From Anaerolineales bacterium (GTDB lineage: Bacteria; Chloroflexota; Anaerolineae; Anaerolineales; UBA11579), in assembly GCA_016932165.1 (NCBI GenBank), contig JAFGDK010000012.1, positions 37,029 to 101,028 of the forward strand: DNA of 64,000 nucleotides, read 5' to 3'. Positions 25,517 to 34,259 of this stretch are shown piece by piece (within the stretch, counting starts at the first letter, position 1; each line of letters starts with the position of its first letter). Under the pieces are notes generated by a model. The model was not told the DNA's origin and ran no database searches. It worked only from the letters and a program-made list of their open reading frames with translations. A program made the position numbers and the translations under genes.

Positions 25517-27694
25517 TTATGCAGGGTTTGGTGGCAATCTTTCGGGAGCTTTTTCCAAAACAACTCTAATTACTTCATCAAGTAAGGCGGCATTGTCTCC
25601 CACATCCGTTTTTACTCCGGCATCAAACCGTTTTTTATTCTGAAACCAGCGTTTGGCTACGTCAGTGTATAGGGCCGGCATTCTTGGATGAGATTGAACA
25701 TATTGGAACAATTCCCACCCCTCTTCTCCGTCCTCCCCGAGCAGGAATGTGCTGGCAATCCCGGCCAGAGCATAAAGACTCAACGGCGCCATCTGGGAAT
25801 GAGATGTCTGTTCCAGGGTTTTGTAAAATAACTGTTGCGCTTCCTGGGTTTTCTCTAAACCCAGATTTGCGAATCCCAGATGTCCTAGCGTGGCATAGAT
25901 CCCCCAATTGTGGCCAATTTCTCTGAAGAGGGCTAAAGCTTGTTCACCAAACTCGATTGCTCCTGAATAATCTTCCAGAAAATTTGAACCAATACTCATT
26001 CTGCTAAGTGAGTAAGCCTGACCAGCTATATCTCCAGTATCCAAAAAGATCTGATATGCCTCCTGAAAGTATTTCATCGCGGAGATATGATCGCCCAGTC
26101 CGTCGGCAGCCAACCCCATTTTGCTCAATGCGAAGGAAGAACCCCATAGATTGTTGCTTTCCATAAACTGTTTGTAACAGGTCTTAAAACTTATCATGCC
26201 GTCTTCATAATCACCAAGCAGGAAATGAACATATCCTAACCATAGATAGAAGGAGGGAACAACCACAAATGGGTCTTTCTCCCCCAGCTCGATGGACTGA
26301 ATTAACAGATCCTTGGAAATTTCGTAATCTCCTCGGAATTCAGCGGATACCCCCAGGTTGTGCAAACAAAGCGCCAGTTCTCTTTTCATATCACATTCAA
26401 TAACAGGTTGGAGGCACTCCCTGGAAAGTTCCTCACACTCTTCGGTCATGCTTAGGTTGCTGCAAAACCAAGCCTGATGAGCACGACAGGATAGATATAG
26501 CCGGTAGATTTCTTGTGGTGCGGTCGGTGTGTTTTTTTGAATCCAAGCCGCGAGTTGATCAAAAGCAGTCACGCCTTCGTGCCATCCGTGAACTACATAA
26601 AAGGAGAAATAGTCTTTCACAGCTTGGGCGGCAGCCTCTGTATCCCAGTGCAGAACAGCCCAATTGATCGCCACACGAAGATTCTCGATTTCGGGGCGGA
26701 GTTCTTTCCTGGTAACCGTCATATTTTCGTTCATGAGGTCTTTTTCCACATCTCGTAAATATCCGAGGTAATAACGGCTGTGCTTGTCACGAATGTCCTT
26801 CAAAACCTCAGGGCGCACTTTCAATTTATCCTGTGTGAAATGGTGGATCATTCTATGCATGTCAAAACGACCGCCTGAAACCCTGCACACCAAAGATTGG
26901 TTCAGTAGGTCTGTTAGATTTATCCAGTCGGCATTGGCAACCCTATTGGCTGCCTGGCGGGTGAATCCTCCGCGAAAGACAGACAGCCTTGCCAACTTTT
27001 CCCGCTGACCTGCTTCCAGCATTTGCCAGGAATAATTGAACGCGGCTTCTAAACTGCGGTGTTTTTCAGATACATCCAAACTTTGGCTGGCTAGGAAGCT
27101 AAAGCTCTTACTAATCTCTTCAGCGATCTCAGCGCAGCTAAGCAGCGCCGTCCAGGATGCGGCCAACTCCACCGCCAGCGGGAAACCTTCAACCTGCTGG
27201 CAGATCTGCAAGGCAGCGTCCAGCTCCGCGTCAGATAAGTTTAAGGTTAGGTTGGCTTGACGTGCGCGGGCAATGAAAAGGTCTAAAGAGCTGCCGCCGT
27301 TTGATGTCTCCCTCTCCCAATGCTTGGGAACCGGCAATCCTGAGAGTAACAGTGCCCATTCACCCTGGACATTAATCTTTTGACGTGATGTCACCAGCAG
27401 TTTTACATGCGCAGTTCGTTGAAGCAAATCTGTGAGAAATTTGCCGTCATCAATCAGATGCTCATACCCGTCCAAAATTAGCAGGACAGAACGGTTGTTC
27501 AGGAAGTTGATAAGCTGTTCTCGCGCCTCCCAATGAAGGGCGATCTGATCGAGCCCAAACTCGAGCGACTCAGAAATAGCTGGGATCAAGAAATCTGGCG
27601 AGGGCACTTTCTCAAGAGGAATATAGAAAACACCATCTGTAAATAAATCCAAAACTTTCCTTGCAACGTTTAGCGCCAGCCTTGTCTTGCCCAC
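25517..27694 (-). pseudogene. NB-ARC ATPase and TPR part of a BTAD regulator, separated from its 5' part by a TGA codon
   Basis: About 725 codons of an AfsR/MalT-like signal-transduction ATPase. In the same frame upstream of this GTG start the Walker A loop reads LTLTGPGGVGKTR, and the GTG is the valine inside it. So this start would destroy the P-loop and is not natural. Walker B is LLILDGYEHL. The C-terminal ~400 residues are helical tetratricopeptide-type repeats. Reading further upstream in frame reaches the TGA at 27776-27778 and then the DNA-binding BTAD half, so the two belong to one ~1010-codon gene interrupted by a nonsense codon. Confidence 0.75.
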
Positions 27695-27775
27695 TCCTCC
27701 CGGGCCGGTTAGTGTCAGCAGGCGGCAATTTCCACCCCGGATCAGGTCGATGGCTTGTGCGCTCTCATGTTCTCT

Positions 27776-28549
27776 TCAAATAAAACTTGTCTGCATGTGT
27801 GGGAGATTGTTTTTCGGCATTATCTGCTGAGAGAGGATTTCCGGATCTCCCTCAACAATGATGTGCTTTAGCTTTTCCGTTTCTGCAGAAGGTTCAAGAC
27901 CAAACTCATCCATTAGAATCTCACTATAGTGTTTGTAATATTTCAAGGCATCGATGCGTTTGCCGTCCAGGGCAAGGGAGATGATGTAATGACTGAGCGC
28001 AAATTCGTTTACGGGATCAATCTTCAATAAATCCGAAGCCAAACTCTGTCCAGTTCTATAGTTTCCTTGGGCCAATTCGGAAGACAGGGTTGCCTGAAAA
28101 GCACCGATCAGCAATAGATGCAATCTCTCGTGTTCCCATCGGCGCCAGTTTTCAAACTCGCTGCTGTCCTGGATGTACAATCCTTCTAAGAAATCCCCTT
28201 GATACAACTCCAATGCTTGGGGAAGATGACCTTTGGCGATTCTTTTTTCAAACTCTTGCACATCCAAGAATATTTCCACATCTGATTTTATCTTCACAAT
28301 CTCACGAGTAATCTCAAGGTACTCTCCCACATTTTTCCGAAGTGATGAGAGCATCACTCGCAAGCTGGCAAGGGCTTTCTGTTCAGGGCTCTCCGGCCAG
28401 AATAAAGCGGCCAACCTGACTCTGCTCTGTTGACCGCCTTCCAATGCGAGATAAGCCAAAGCCGCCTCAGCCTTACTTGAACCAAAATTGTCAAGTAGGA
28501 TCCCGTCCTTCAGGATCATGAGGTTGCCTAGCGCTCTGATTTCTAACAT
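27776..28549 (-). pseudogene. SARP/BTAD DNA-binding part of the interrupted regulator
   Basis: 257 residues. An OmpR-like winged helix (about 1-95, with LAYLALEGGQQSRVRLAALFWP) is followed by the bacterial transcriptional activation domain (about 100-245) typical of SARP/AfsR regulators. The frame ends MQTSFI-TGA-REHES. Intact relatives have F-(I/V)-G-R-E here, so TGA stands where a GGA glycine codon is expected. If translated as it is, the product could still bind DNA without its ATPase sensor. The start is the ATG at 28549 with no strong ribosome binding site. Confidence 0.75.
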
Positions 28550-28652
28550 TTCTCAATCTGGATCTTACTGGTTAACGATCATTTTACGATGTCTTAATGG
28601 CCTGTTTTTATTATACAGAAGAATCAAAGCATTTTGTTGGGAAGAAAAATAG

Positions 28653-28814
28653 ATGAGATCCGATTTTAGAAAATTGATAACCGCTCAATACGTTTTTCTC
28701 TTCATCGCTCATTTCTTCAGTTACTTGTTCTTTGTCTTTACTCTTGATATGCTCGATTCCTATCGGACAAAAGAGAAAAACTATCTAGGGATTAATCTCA
28801 AAGAGTTTGGATGA
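28653..28814 (+). CDS. Possible small membrane protein (53 aa)
   Basis: A short frame MRSDFRKL... with one hydrophobic, phenylalanine-rich helix (about residues 12-32) and a charged C-terminus ending KEFG. GGAAG lies nine bases upstream of the ATG. It fills most of the 338-base gap between the interrupted regulator and the next membrane protein and is on the same strand as the latter. No family is recognised; the AT-rich DNA here raises the risk of chance. Confidence 0.35.
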   Translation: MRSDFRKLITAQYVFLFIAHFFSYLFFVFTLDMLDSYRTKEKNYLGINLKEFG

Positions 28815-28887
28815 AGGAGGTTAGATGGCAATAAGTGATCACCGTTGTTAGCCGGTTTTTGAGTCAAGGTACAAAAGGAGAAATTTC

Positions 28888-29268
28888 ATGAAATTTAAAA
28901 CGCTTATGTTGATCAAAGCTGTTGTTTGCCTGGCTTTTGGGTTTCTGCTGCTTGTCTTTCCAAATCAACTGCTAACATTGATGGGAGCCTCTCTTGGGGC
29001 AGCGGGCGTATATTTAGGGAGGGAATACGGCGCAGCGCTGGTTGGGAACCTGTTACTAACATGGTATGCCCGGGATGCCGGAGAATCTAAGGCTCGCAGG
29101 GCGATTATCCTGCACCTATTTATCTACGATATGATTGGATTTGTGATCACACTCGTGAATGTTCTGAATGGCACCCTGAATTGGCTTGGTTGGGGTATTG
29201 TTGCAGTCTACCTATTCTTCACGATCGGGTTTGGGTACTTCTGGTTCGCTAACAAGACAGATATCTAG
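28888..29268 (+). CDS. Small integral membrane protein with four predicted helices
   Basis: 126 aa. The hydrophobic segments lie at about 7-25, 44-60, 72-92 and 100-120, with ARDAGESKARRA between the second and third. I do not recognise the family. AAAAGGAGAAA precedes the ATG. It lies in the accessory-looking stretch after tRNA-Val and has its own terminator. Confidence 0.65.
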   Translation: MKFKTLMLIKAVVCLAFGFLLLVFPNQLLTLMGASLGAAGVYLGREYGAALVGNLLLTWYARDAGESKARRAIILHLFIYDMIGFVITLVNVLNGTLNWLGWGIVAVYLFFTIGFGYFWFANKTDI

Positions 29269-29290
29269 CCGCTCAATTGGGGAGTAGAGT

Positions 29291-29324
29291 AAAAATGGAG
29301 TTAGCCAATCTGCTCCATTTTTGC
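29291..29324 (+). terminator. Intrinsic terminator
   Basis: AAAAATGGAG (29291-29300) / CTCCATTTTT (29313-29322) with a 12-nt loop and a T-rich 3' side. Confidence 0.75.
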
Positions 29325-29847
29325 TTTCCCCAGATGATTGGATGTCGCCCGGTTATGTAGGCAACCCCAGCATTCCTTGCCGACAGTTGCCCTTCAGCCC
29401 CAAAAACCACCCTCAGTTGTCAAAAATGAAGACGGAAGCGGTTCGGGTTCTATCCCCTTCCCCCCACACATGCAAAAGCAGGCCAATGGCTTGCTTTTCA
29501 TTTTCTATAGAACACTCTGGGATCACAACCAGGATGGGACATCCACAATTCAACTTTCAGGCATTCGCAGGCGTCTATATCCCTGATTGGCAAGAATAAT
29601 GTTCCTATTCCCGGCATGAATATAAAATCCATGCAACCAGCACAGCACGGTTGCATTAAACCAAGAACATTTAGACCGGATTAATTCCCGCAACCAGACC
29701 ACCTCCCCAGACTATATCGATAACAGATAGAAGGACCAACTCCATTCGCGGCAAGATTATAAAAAATGGATATAATGAAAGCAAATATCAAGTCTAGCAG
29801 CAAATTGGGCAGCTACTACCAACTTTTATTTGAGACCAAAGGTGATT
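29323..29847. other. Non-coding stretch with a tRNA-3'-end-like segment
   Basis: I find no supported gene here. Positions 29463-29478 repeat 16 bases of the tRNA-Val acceptor end and trailer exactly. Just before them GGGTTCTATCCC resembles a T-arm. Positions 29474-29498 form a hairpin (AAAAGCA / TGCTTTT with inner GCC/GGC) like a tRNA terminator. A TATAAT at 29771-29776 could serve the following lipoprotein gene. Confidence 0.5.
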
Positions 29848-30798
29848 ATGCCTCAGAGATCATTACCAGTATTCTTCGTCCTCGTACTGCTGCTGGCAGC
29901 CTGTGCCCCCCTATCTCCCCAAGCAATACCCCCAACCAATACACCAGTTGACCCGCCTACTGACAGCGCGCCAGCCCCCACAGCGGCTCCAATCCCCACA
30001 ACCACACCCACCCCCCTGTCCGCTGAGGTCGTGGTGTTGACCAACGAACCGCTGAATATCGTGCTGACCGCGGTCAACTTACAACTGGATGAGAACAACC
30101 TCCGCCTGACCGAAGCCGCCAACCAGATTGCCACCCTCTCAGCTGAAAGGGATTTGCTGGAGACGCAGATTGCCGCTGCCAAAACCCAGTCTGCTGCTGA
30201 GGCTGGTAATCAAAACAATACTGGCAATCCCGGAGACGATGATTACGATATACCCTCCAACGTTTACACCAATGTGATTATTGCAGACAAAGGCTATATC
30301 TTCGTTGTGGATGGATACAACAAAAACGGTGCCCCGATCATGAACTTTTATGAACCGCGGGTGTCTTTCCCTGCCGGGCTGAGGGGCTGGGCGTATAAAA
30401 ATGCGGTCAAAGCCGACGGCGGCGCACTTTATTATCAAGTCTACGACCCGGATGGACAAACCACCAAGGAAAAGTTATATTACCAGGGCAAGCAAATCCA
30501 GATAAAACTGCCGAACGGGAATCCTAACCCGGCAAACTATCCGCCGGATGTGGCCAAAGCAAAGGTTTTAGAGAGGGTGACTGTTCACGTGATCGTTGGA
30601 TACAACGATAAGGACAAACCGATCTTTGAACCCTATAAACCATACGTTCACTACGAACCAGGCAAAGAGTTGATCCTCTACCCAAAATATGTACTCGGAG
30701 ATGGCGCAACCTACTGGTACCCGATCTACGATCCAGACGGGAAACCGTCGGCATATTTGCCGGCTGCCAAGGTTGCATTCCTGTACATCTGGGACTGA
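29848..30798 (+). CDS. Lipoprotein with a Pro/Thr-rich linker and a short coiled coil
   Basis: 316 aa. The signal peptide ends in the lipobox LLAAC (Cys19). A Pro/Thr/Ala-rich linker (about 25-60) leads to a helical stretch rich in Leu/Glu (about 68-115), then a C-terminal domain. That domain has two similar blocks, VIIADKGYIFVVDGYNKNG and VTVHVIVGYNDKDKP, each followed by an ...YYQVYDPDG or YWYPIYDPDG strand. This suggests an internal duplication. Start chosen at 29848, with AAAGGTGA upstream, rather than 29830. Cell-surface role unknown. Confidence 0.75.
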   Translation: MPQRSLPVFFVLVLLLAACAPLSPQAIPPTNTPVDPPTDSAPAPTAAPIPTTTPTPLSAEVVVLTNEPLNIVLTAVNLQLDENNLRLTEAANQIATLSAERDLLETQIAAAKTQSAAEAGNQNNTGNPGDDDYDIPSNVYTNVIIADKGYIFVVDGYNKNGAPIMNFYEPRVSFPAGLRGWAYKNAVKADGGALYYQVYDPDGQTTKEKLYYQGKQIQIKLPNGNPNPANYPPDVAKAKVLERVTVHVIVGYNDKDKPIFEPYKPYVHYEPGKELILYPKYVLGDGATYWYPIYDPDGKPSAYLPAAKVAFLYIWD

Positions 30799-30928
30799 TC
30801 CAAAAGGTAAGCGAGCGGCAGTAATCAGAGCCTAATGGTCTAGCAAATGAGAAAACCTGCCCCCAAATACAAGGATAAAACAGCGAGCTTACGGACAAAT
30901 GTACCGATAACCAATGACATCTGTCAGC

Positions 30929-30956
30929 TTCAAAAAATCATAAAAAGGACTATACT
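30929..30956 (+). promoter_or_regulatory. Candidate promoter of the glyA-gcvT fusion gene
   Basis: TTCAAA (30929-30934), a 16-nt spacer and TATACT (30951-30956). It predicts a leader of about 107 nt. Confidence 0.45.
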
Positions 30957-30968
30957 ATTTATGCAGAC

Positions 30969-31001
30969 CAATATGTTCTCGGCAAACGAGAGAACATATT
31001 G
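30969..31001 (+). promoter_or_regulatory. Strong leader hairpin before the glyA-gcvT fusion
   Basis: CAATATGTTCTC / GAGAACATATTG, a perfect 12-bp inverted repeat with a 9-nt loop, starts about 6 nt after the expected transcription start. It could be an operator or an RNA control element. No T-run follows, so it is not an obvious terminator. Confidence 0.5.
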
Positions 31002-31069
31002 TTTGACGTCTCAACAATTATGGGGTGCAACCAATTTCCCCAGACATCTGGGTAACCCAAGGAGTTGTA

Positions 31070-34000
31070 ATGTCTGATTTTCTCTTTCGAGGAACAATGG
31101 CAGACCTCGATCCCAAAATTCACCAGCTTACAGAAATTGAAGCAGAACGACAGTATAAAAAACTTATCCTGATTCCCAGCGAATCCACTTCCCCGGAAGC
31201 GGTCCGGGAAGCGTTATCCTCCACCTTCCACAATATCTATGCAGAAGGCTACCCAGAAGAGGCCAGCCGCTGGCTGACTGAAGACGAAATTCTGGATTAT
31301 GAGGAACGACTGCCCTATTACCGTCGCTTTTCAGACCCGCGCTATTACAAAGGTGTGGAATATGCAAACATCATTGAAGCGCTGGCCCGGCGCCGGGCCG
31401 CGGAGGCGTATGCAGCCAACGGGCTCGGTCCGGATGAGATCTATGTGAATGTCCAGGCACTTTCAGGCGGTCCCGCCAATAATGCGGTCTACCATGCCCT
31501 GGTGAATCCTGGTGATACCGTGATGGGGATGAACCTGCTGCACGGCGGTCACCTCTCACACGGCTCACCGGTCAACCGGTCAGGCAAGTATTACAACATC
31601 GTGCACTACACCGTCCATCCAGAGACTGAGAAGATCGATTTCGACCAGATCAAACGGCTAGCACTGGAACACAAACCCAAAATGATCATTGCCGGCTATT
31701 CTTCCTACTCCTGGCAGGTAGATTGGACAAAATTCAGAGAGATCGCCGACATGGTGGGGGCTTATCTGCTGGCGGATATCTCGCATATCTCCGGGCTGGT
31801 TGTAGGCGGCGAACATCCCTCCCCCATCGGGATTGCCGATGTGGTCACGACCACCACGCACAAAACCCTTTGCGGCCCGCGCGGGGCATTGATTATGACC
31901 ACCAGGCCGCTGCTTTCCCGCAAGATTGACCGGGCAGTATTCCCAGGTGAACAGGGCGGCCCGCATGTAAATGTATTTGCTGCCCTCGCAATTGCGCTTA
32001 AGCTGGCCAAAACCGAAGAATTTGCCCGGCTGCAGAAGCAGATCGTAAAAAACAGTATCGCCCTGGCTGCCCAGCTGGAGAAACGCGGCTTCCGCATCCC
32101 CTTTGGCGGTACGAACACCCACATCGTCAACCTGGATCTGAAATCAGTAGTAAGCCAGGAGGGTGTCACCCTATCCGGAGACCAGGGGGCGCGCATCCTG
32201 GATATTGCCGGGATTGTGGTCAACCGGAATACGATCCCTGGCGACCGGTCTGCGCTGAACCCCTCCGGCTTGCGCCTGGGAACTCCCTGGATCAGCCAGC
32301 GGGGTTTTGACGAAGCCAAGACCGCTCAGGTGGCAGATCTGATTGCCGATCTGCTCCTGGCCTGCAAACCATACCGGCAGAAATCCAACCGGCGCTTGAG
32401 CCAGCGCGCCAAAGTAGATTACCAGACTCTGGAGGATGTGAAAATCAAAGTGCGCCAGATGGCAACTTCGGCGGGGATTGATTATTCCCCCTCGGAGACC
32501 GGCTATCCGCACTTCTACTTCCGGGATGACAAACCCAAAAGTGCTAAAGCATACGCCAGTTTTGCCGTATCCGGCGATAAGGCCAGAGCTTTCTTAAATT
32601 TCGCTCTCAGTGCAGACCTGGAACTCCTCCAGCAAGGAAAGGCTGCAGCCACGAAAGTGTATCTGGACGGCAAACCGGTGGACGGCAAGCTGCACAAAGT
32701 GGCCGATGAGGAGTACATCCTGCAGTTCAGCAAAACAGACGCGATCCCCGCGGTCACCTGGCTGCGAGCGCTTTCCGATGGGTTCGTGGACTTTGATCAA
32801 GACCTGCGCAAGAAGCTGCCCGGTCCCATTTCCGTTAGTGAGGTTGAATTTGACGAACTCACAGTGGAGGTGGCTGACCCTCTCATCGTTGAGAAACCTT
32901 TCTATATCGGGATGTCCCAAATCGGGGGCAAAGCCCTGCCAGACTTTGAATGGACCGCACCAGCCGATCCACCGGTGCAAAAGACAGCGCTGAACGAGAC
33001 ACACCGCCAGCTGGGAGCCAAGATGATCCCCTTCGCTGGGTGGGATATGCCCGTGTGGTATACCTCGGTGATGGATGAACACCTGGCGGTTAGAAATGCG
33101 GCAGGGTTATTCGATGTCTCTCACATGGGGGTGTACCAGGCAGAAGGGGCGGAAGCAGCGCTCTTCCTGGATACGGTATGCGGTAATGATATCGGCAGCC
33201 TTGAGGTAGGCGAATCGCTCTACACCCATTTCCTGCTGCCAGATGCCTCCGTGGTGGATGACCTGCTGGTCTACCGCCGGGGCAGGGAGAAATACCTGGT
33301 GGTGGTGAATGCCTCCAATGACGACAAGGACTGGGCCTGGCTCACCGCAGTAAAAGACGGCAAAGTGAAGATCGACCAGAATCACCCGGCGGCAAAAGGG
33401 TTTGGTCGCGGTGTGATCCTGCGCAATCTGCGGGATCCGAAAGAGGGCAAAGACATGCGCGTGGATATCGCCTTGCAAGGCCCGAAATCTCGGGATATCC
33501 TGCTGGCGCTGGGCTGCGACCAAGCAACTCAAAAACGAATCCTGAAATTAACCCGCACCCAATTATGTGAAGCTGTTGTAGGCGGGATTGATCTGGTGGT
33601 CTCCAGGACAGGTTATACTGGAGAAAACATGTGCTTTGAATTGTTCGTCCATCCAGACCAGTCTGTGGAACTGTGGAACAAGCTGATGGCCGCAGGAGAA
33701 CCGTTTGGGATGCTGCCGTGCGGCCTGGGCGCCCGTGATTCGCTGCGCACAGAAGCAGGGCTGCCGCTCTACGGACACGAGATGGGCGGTGAGAACAACC
33801 TCGGGGTGGGCGACGCCGGGTTCTGTACCTATGTGAAGACCTACAAACCATGGTTCATCGGGCGTGAGGCTTTTCTGGCGCAGGAAGACACTCGCAAATC
33901 AGAAGTAGTACGCTTCCGATTCAATGAAAAGGGCGTGCGCATGGCCCATCTGGGTGATCCGGTGATCGATAAACGCGGCAAAACGATCGGCTACGTGACC

Positions 34001-34192
34001 AGTTGTGCAGCAGACAAACAAGGAATGTTAACCGGCCAGGCGTACATTGATCTGAAATATGCCGAGAAGGATACCCCAATTTTCATCTTCCAAAGCGCGC
34101 CAGATAAAGCCAGCAAAGCGCCAGCAGAGCTCACCATTGGTGACCGCACCCACCTGCCGAATGCCGCCCTGGTTATATCGAGATTCCCATGA
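31070..34192 (+). CDS. glyA: Fusion of serine hydroxymethyltransferase and aminomethyltransferase (glycine cleavage T protein)
   Basis: 1040-aa two-enzyme protein. Residues 1 to about 440 are SHMT, with the PLP lysine K265 in TTTTHKTLCGPRG, LIPSEST near the start and YAEGYPE. Residues about 635-1040 are GcvT, with PFAGWDMPVWYTSV, LFDVSHMG, a GARDSLRTEAGLPLYGHE block and NLGVGDAGF. The segment between (about 450-630) looks like a degenerate GcvT/YgfZ-type half domain. T protein makes methylene-tetrahydrofolate from the aminomethyl group on GcvH, and SHMT uses it with glycine to make serine, so the fusion joins producer and consumer. Start at 31070 after AGGAGTTGTA rather than 31025. Confidence 0.92.
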   Translation: MSDFLFRGTMADLDPKIHQLTEIEAERQYKKLILIPSESTSPEAVREALSSTFHNIYAEGYPEEASRWLTEDEILDYEERLPYYRRFSDPRYYKGVEYANIIEALARRRAAEAYAANGLGPDEIYVNVQALSGGPANNAVYHALVNPGDTVMGMNLLHGGHLSHGSPVNRSGKYYNIVHYTVHPETEKIDFDQIKRLALEHKPKMIIAGYSSYSWQVDWTKFREIADMVGAYLLADISHISGLVVGGEHPSPIGIADVVTTTTHKTLCGPRGALIMTTRPLLSRKIDRAVFPGEQGGPHVNVFAALAIALKLAKTEEFARLQKQIVKNSIALAAQLEKRGFRIPFGGTNTHIVNLDLKSVVSQEGVTLSGDQGARILDIAGIVVNRNTIPGDRSALNPSGLRLGTPWISQRGFDEAKTAQVADLIADLLLACKPYRQKSNRRLSQRAKVDYQTLEDVKIKVRQMATSAGIDYSPSETGYPHFYFRDDKPKSAKAYASFAVSGDKARAFLNFALSADLELLQQGKAAATKVYLDGKPVDGKLHKVADEEYILQFSKTDAIPAVTWLRALSDGFVDFDQDLRKKLPGPISVSEVEFDELTVEVADPLIVEKPFYIGMSQIGGKALPDFEWTAPADPPVQKTALNETHRQLGAKMIPFAGWDMPVWYTSVMDEHLAVRNAAGLFDVSHMGVYQAEGAEAALFLDTVCGNDIGSLEVGESLYTHFLLPDASVVDDLLVYRRGREKYLVVVNASNDDKDWAWLTAVKDGKVKIDQNHPAAKGFGRGVILRNLRDPKEGKDMRVDIALQGPKSRDILLALGCDQATQKRILKLTRTQLCEAVVGGIDLVVSRTGYTGENMCFELFVHPDQSVELWNKLMAAGEPFGMLPCGLGARDSLRTEAGLPLYGHEMGGENNLGVGDAGFCTYVKTYKPWFIGREAFLAQEDTRKSEVVRFRFNEKGVRMAHLGDPVIDKRGKTIGYVTSCAADKQGMLTGQAYIDLKYAEKDTPIFIFQSAPDKASKAPAELTIGDRTHLPNAALVISRFP

Positions 34193-34200
34193 AAAATTGA

Positions 34201-34229
34201 GCCTCCCCTGTCTTGGGGGAGGCTTTTTT
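34201..34229 (+). terminator. Terminator of the glyA-gcvT gene
   Basis: GCCTCCCC / GGGGAGGC with a 7-nt loop followed by six T, directly after the stop codon. Confidence 0.9.
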
Positions 34230-34259
34230 GTCAACCCTAACCAAAAAAAGGATGAACAT

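Noticed and set aside
27694..28549. TGA read as glycine (alternative genetic code)
   Set aside because: TGA terminates other intact genes here, for example pyk, gcvH and fmt, so code 25 does not apply.
29321..29599. Two overlapping + frames of 82-92 codons in the gap after the small membrane protein
   Set aside because: No ribosome binding site, low-complexity translation, and they cross a hairpin terminator and the tRNA-like repeat.
30961..31077. A possible leader peptide (39 codons) upstream of the glyA-gcvT fusion
   Set aside because: It has no ribosome binding site, begins almost at the predicted transcription start and overlaps the true start. No run of glycine or serine codons suggests attenuation.
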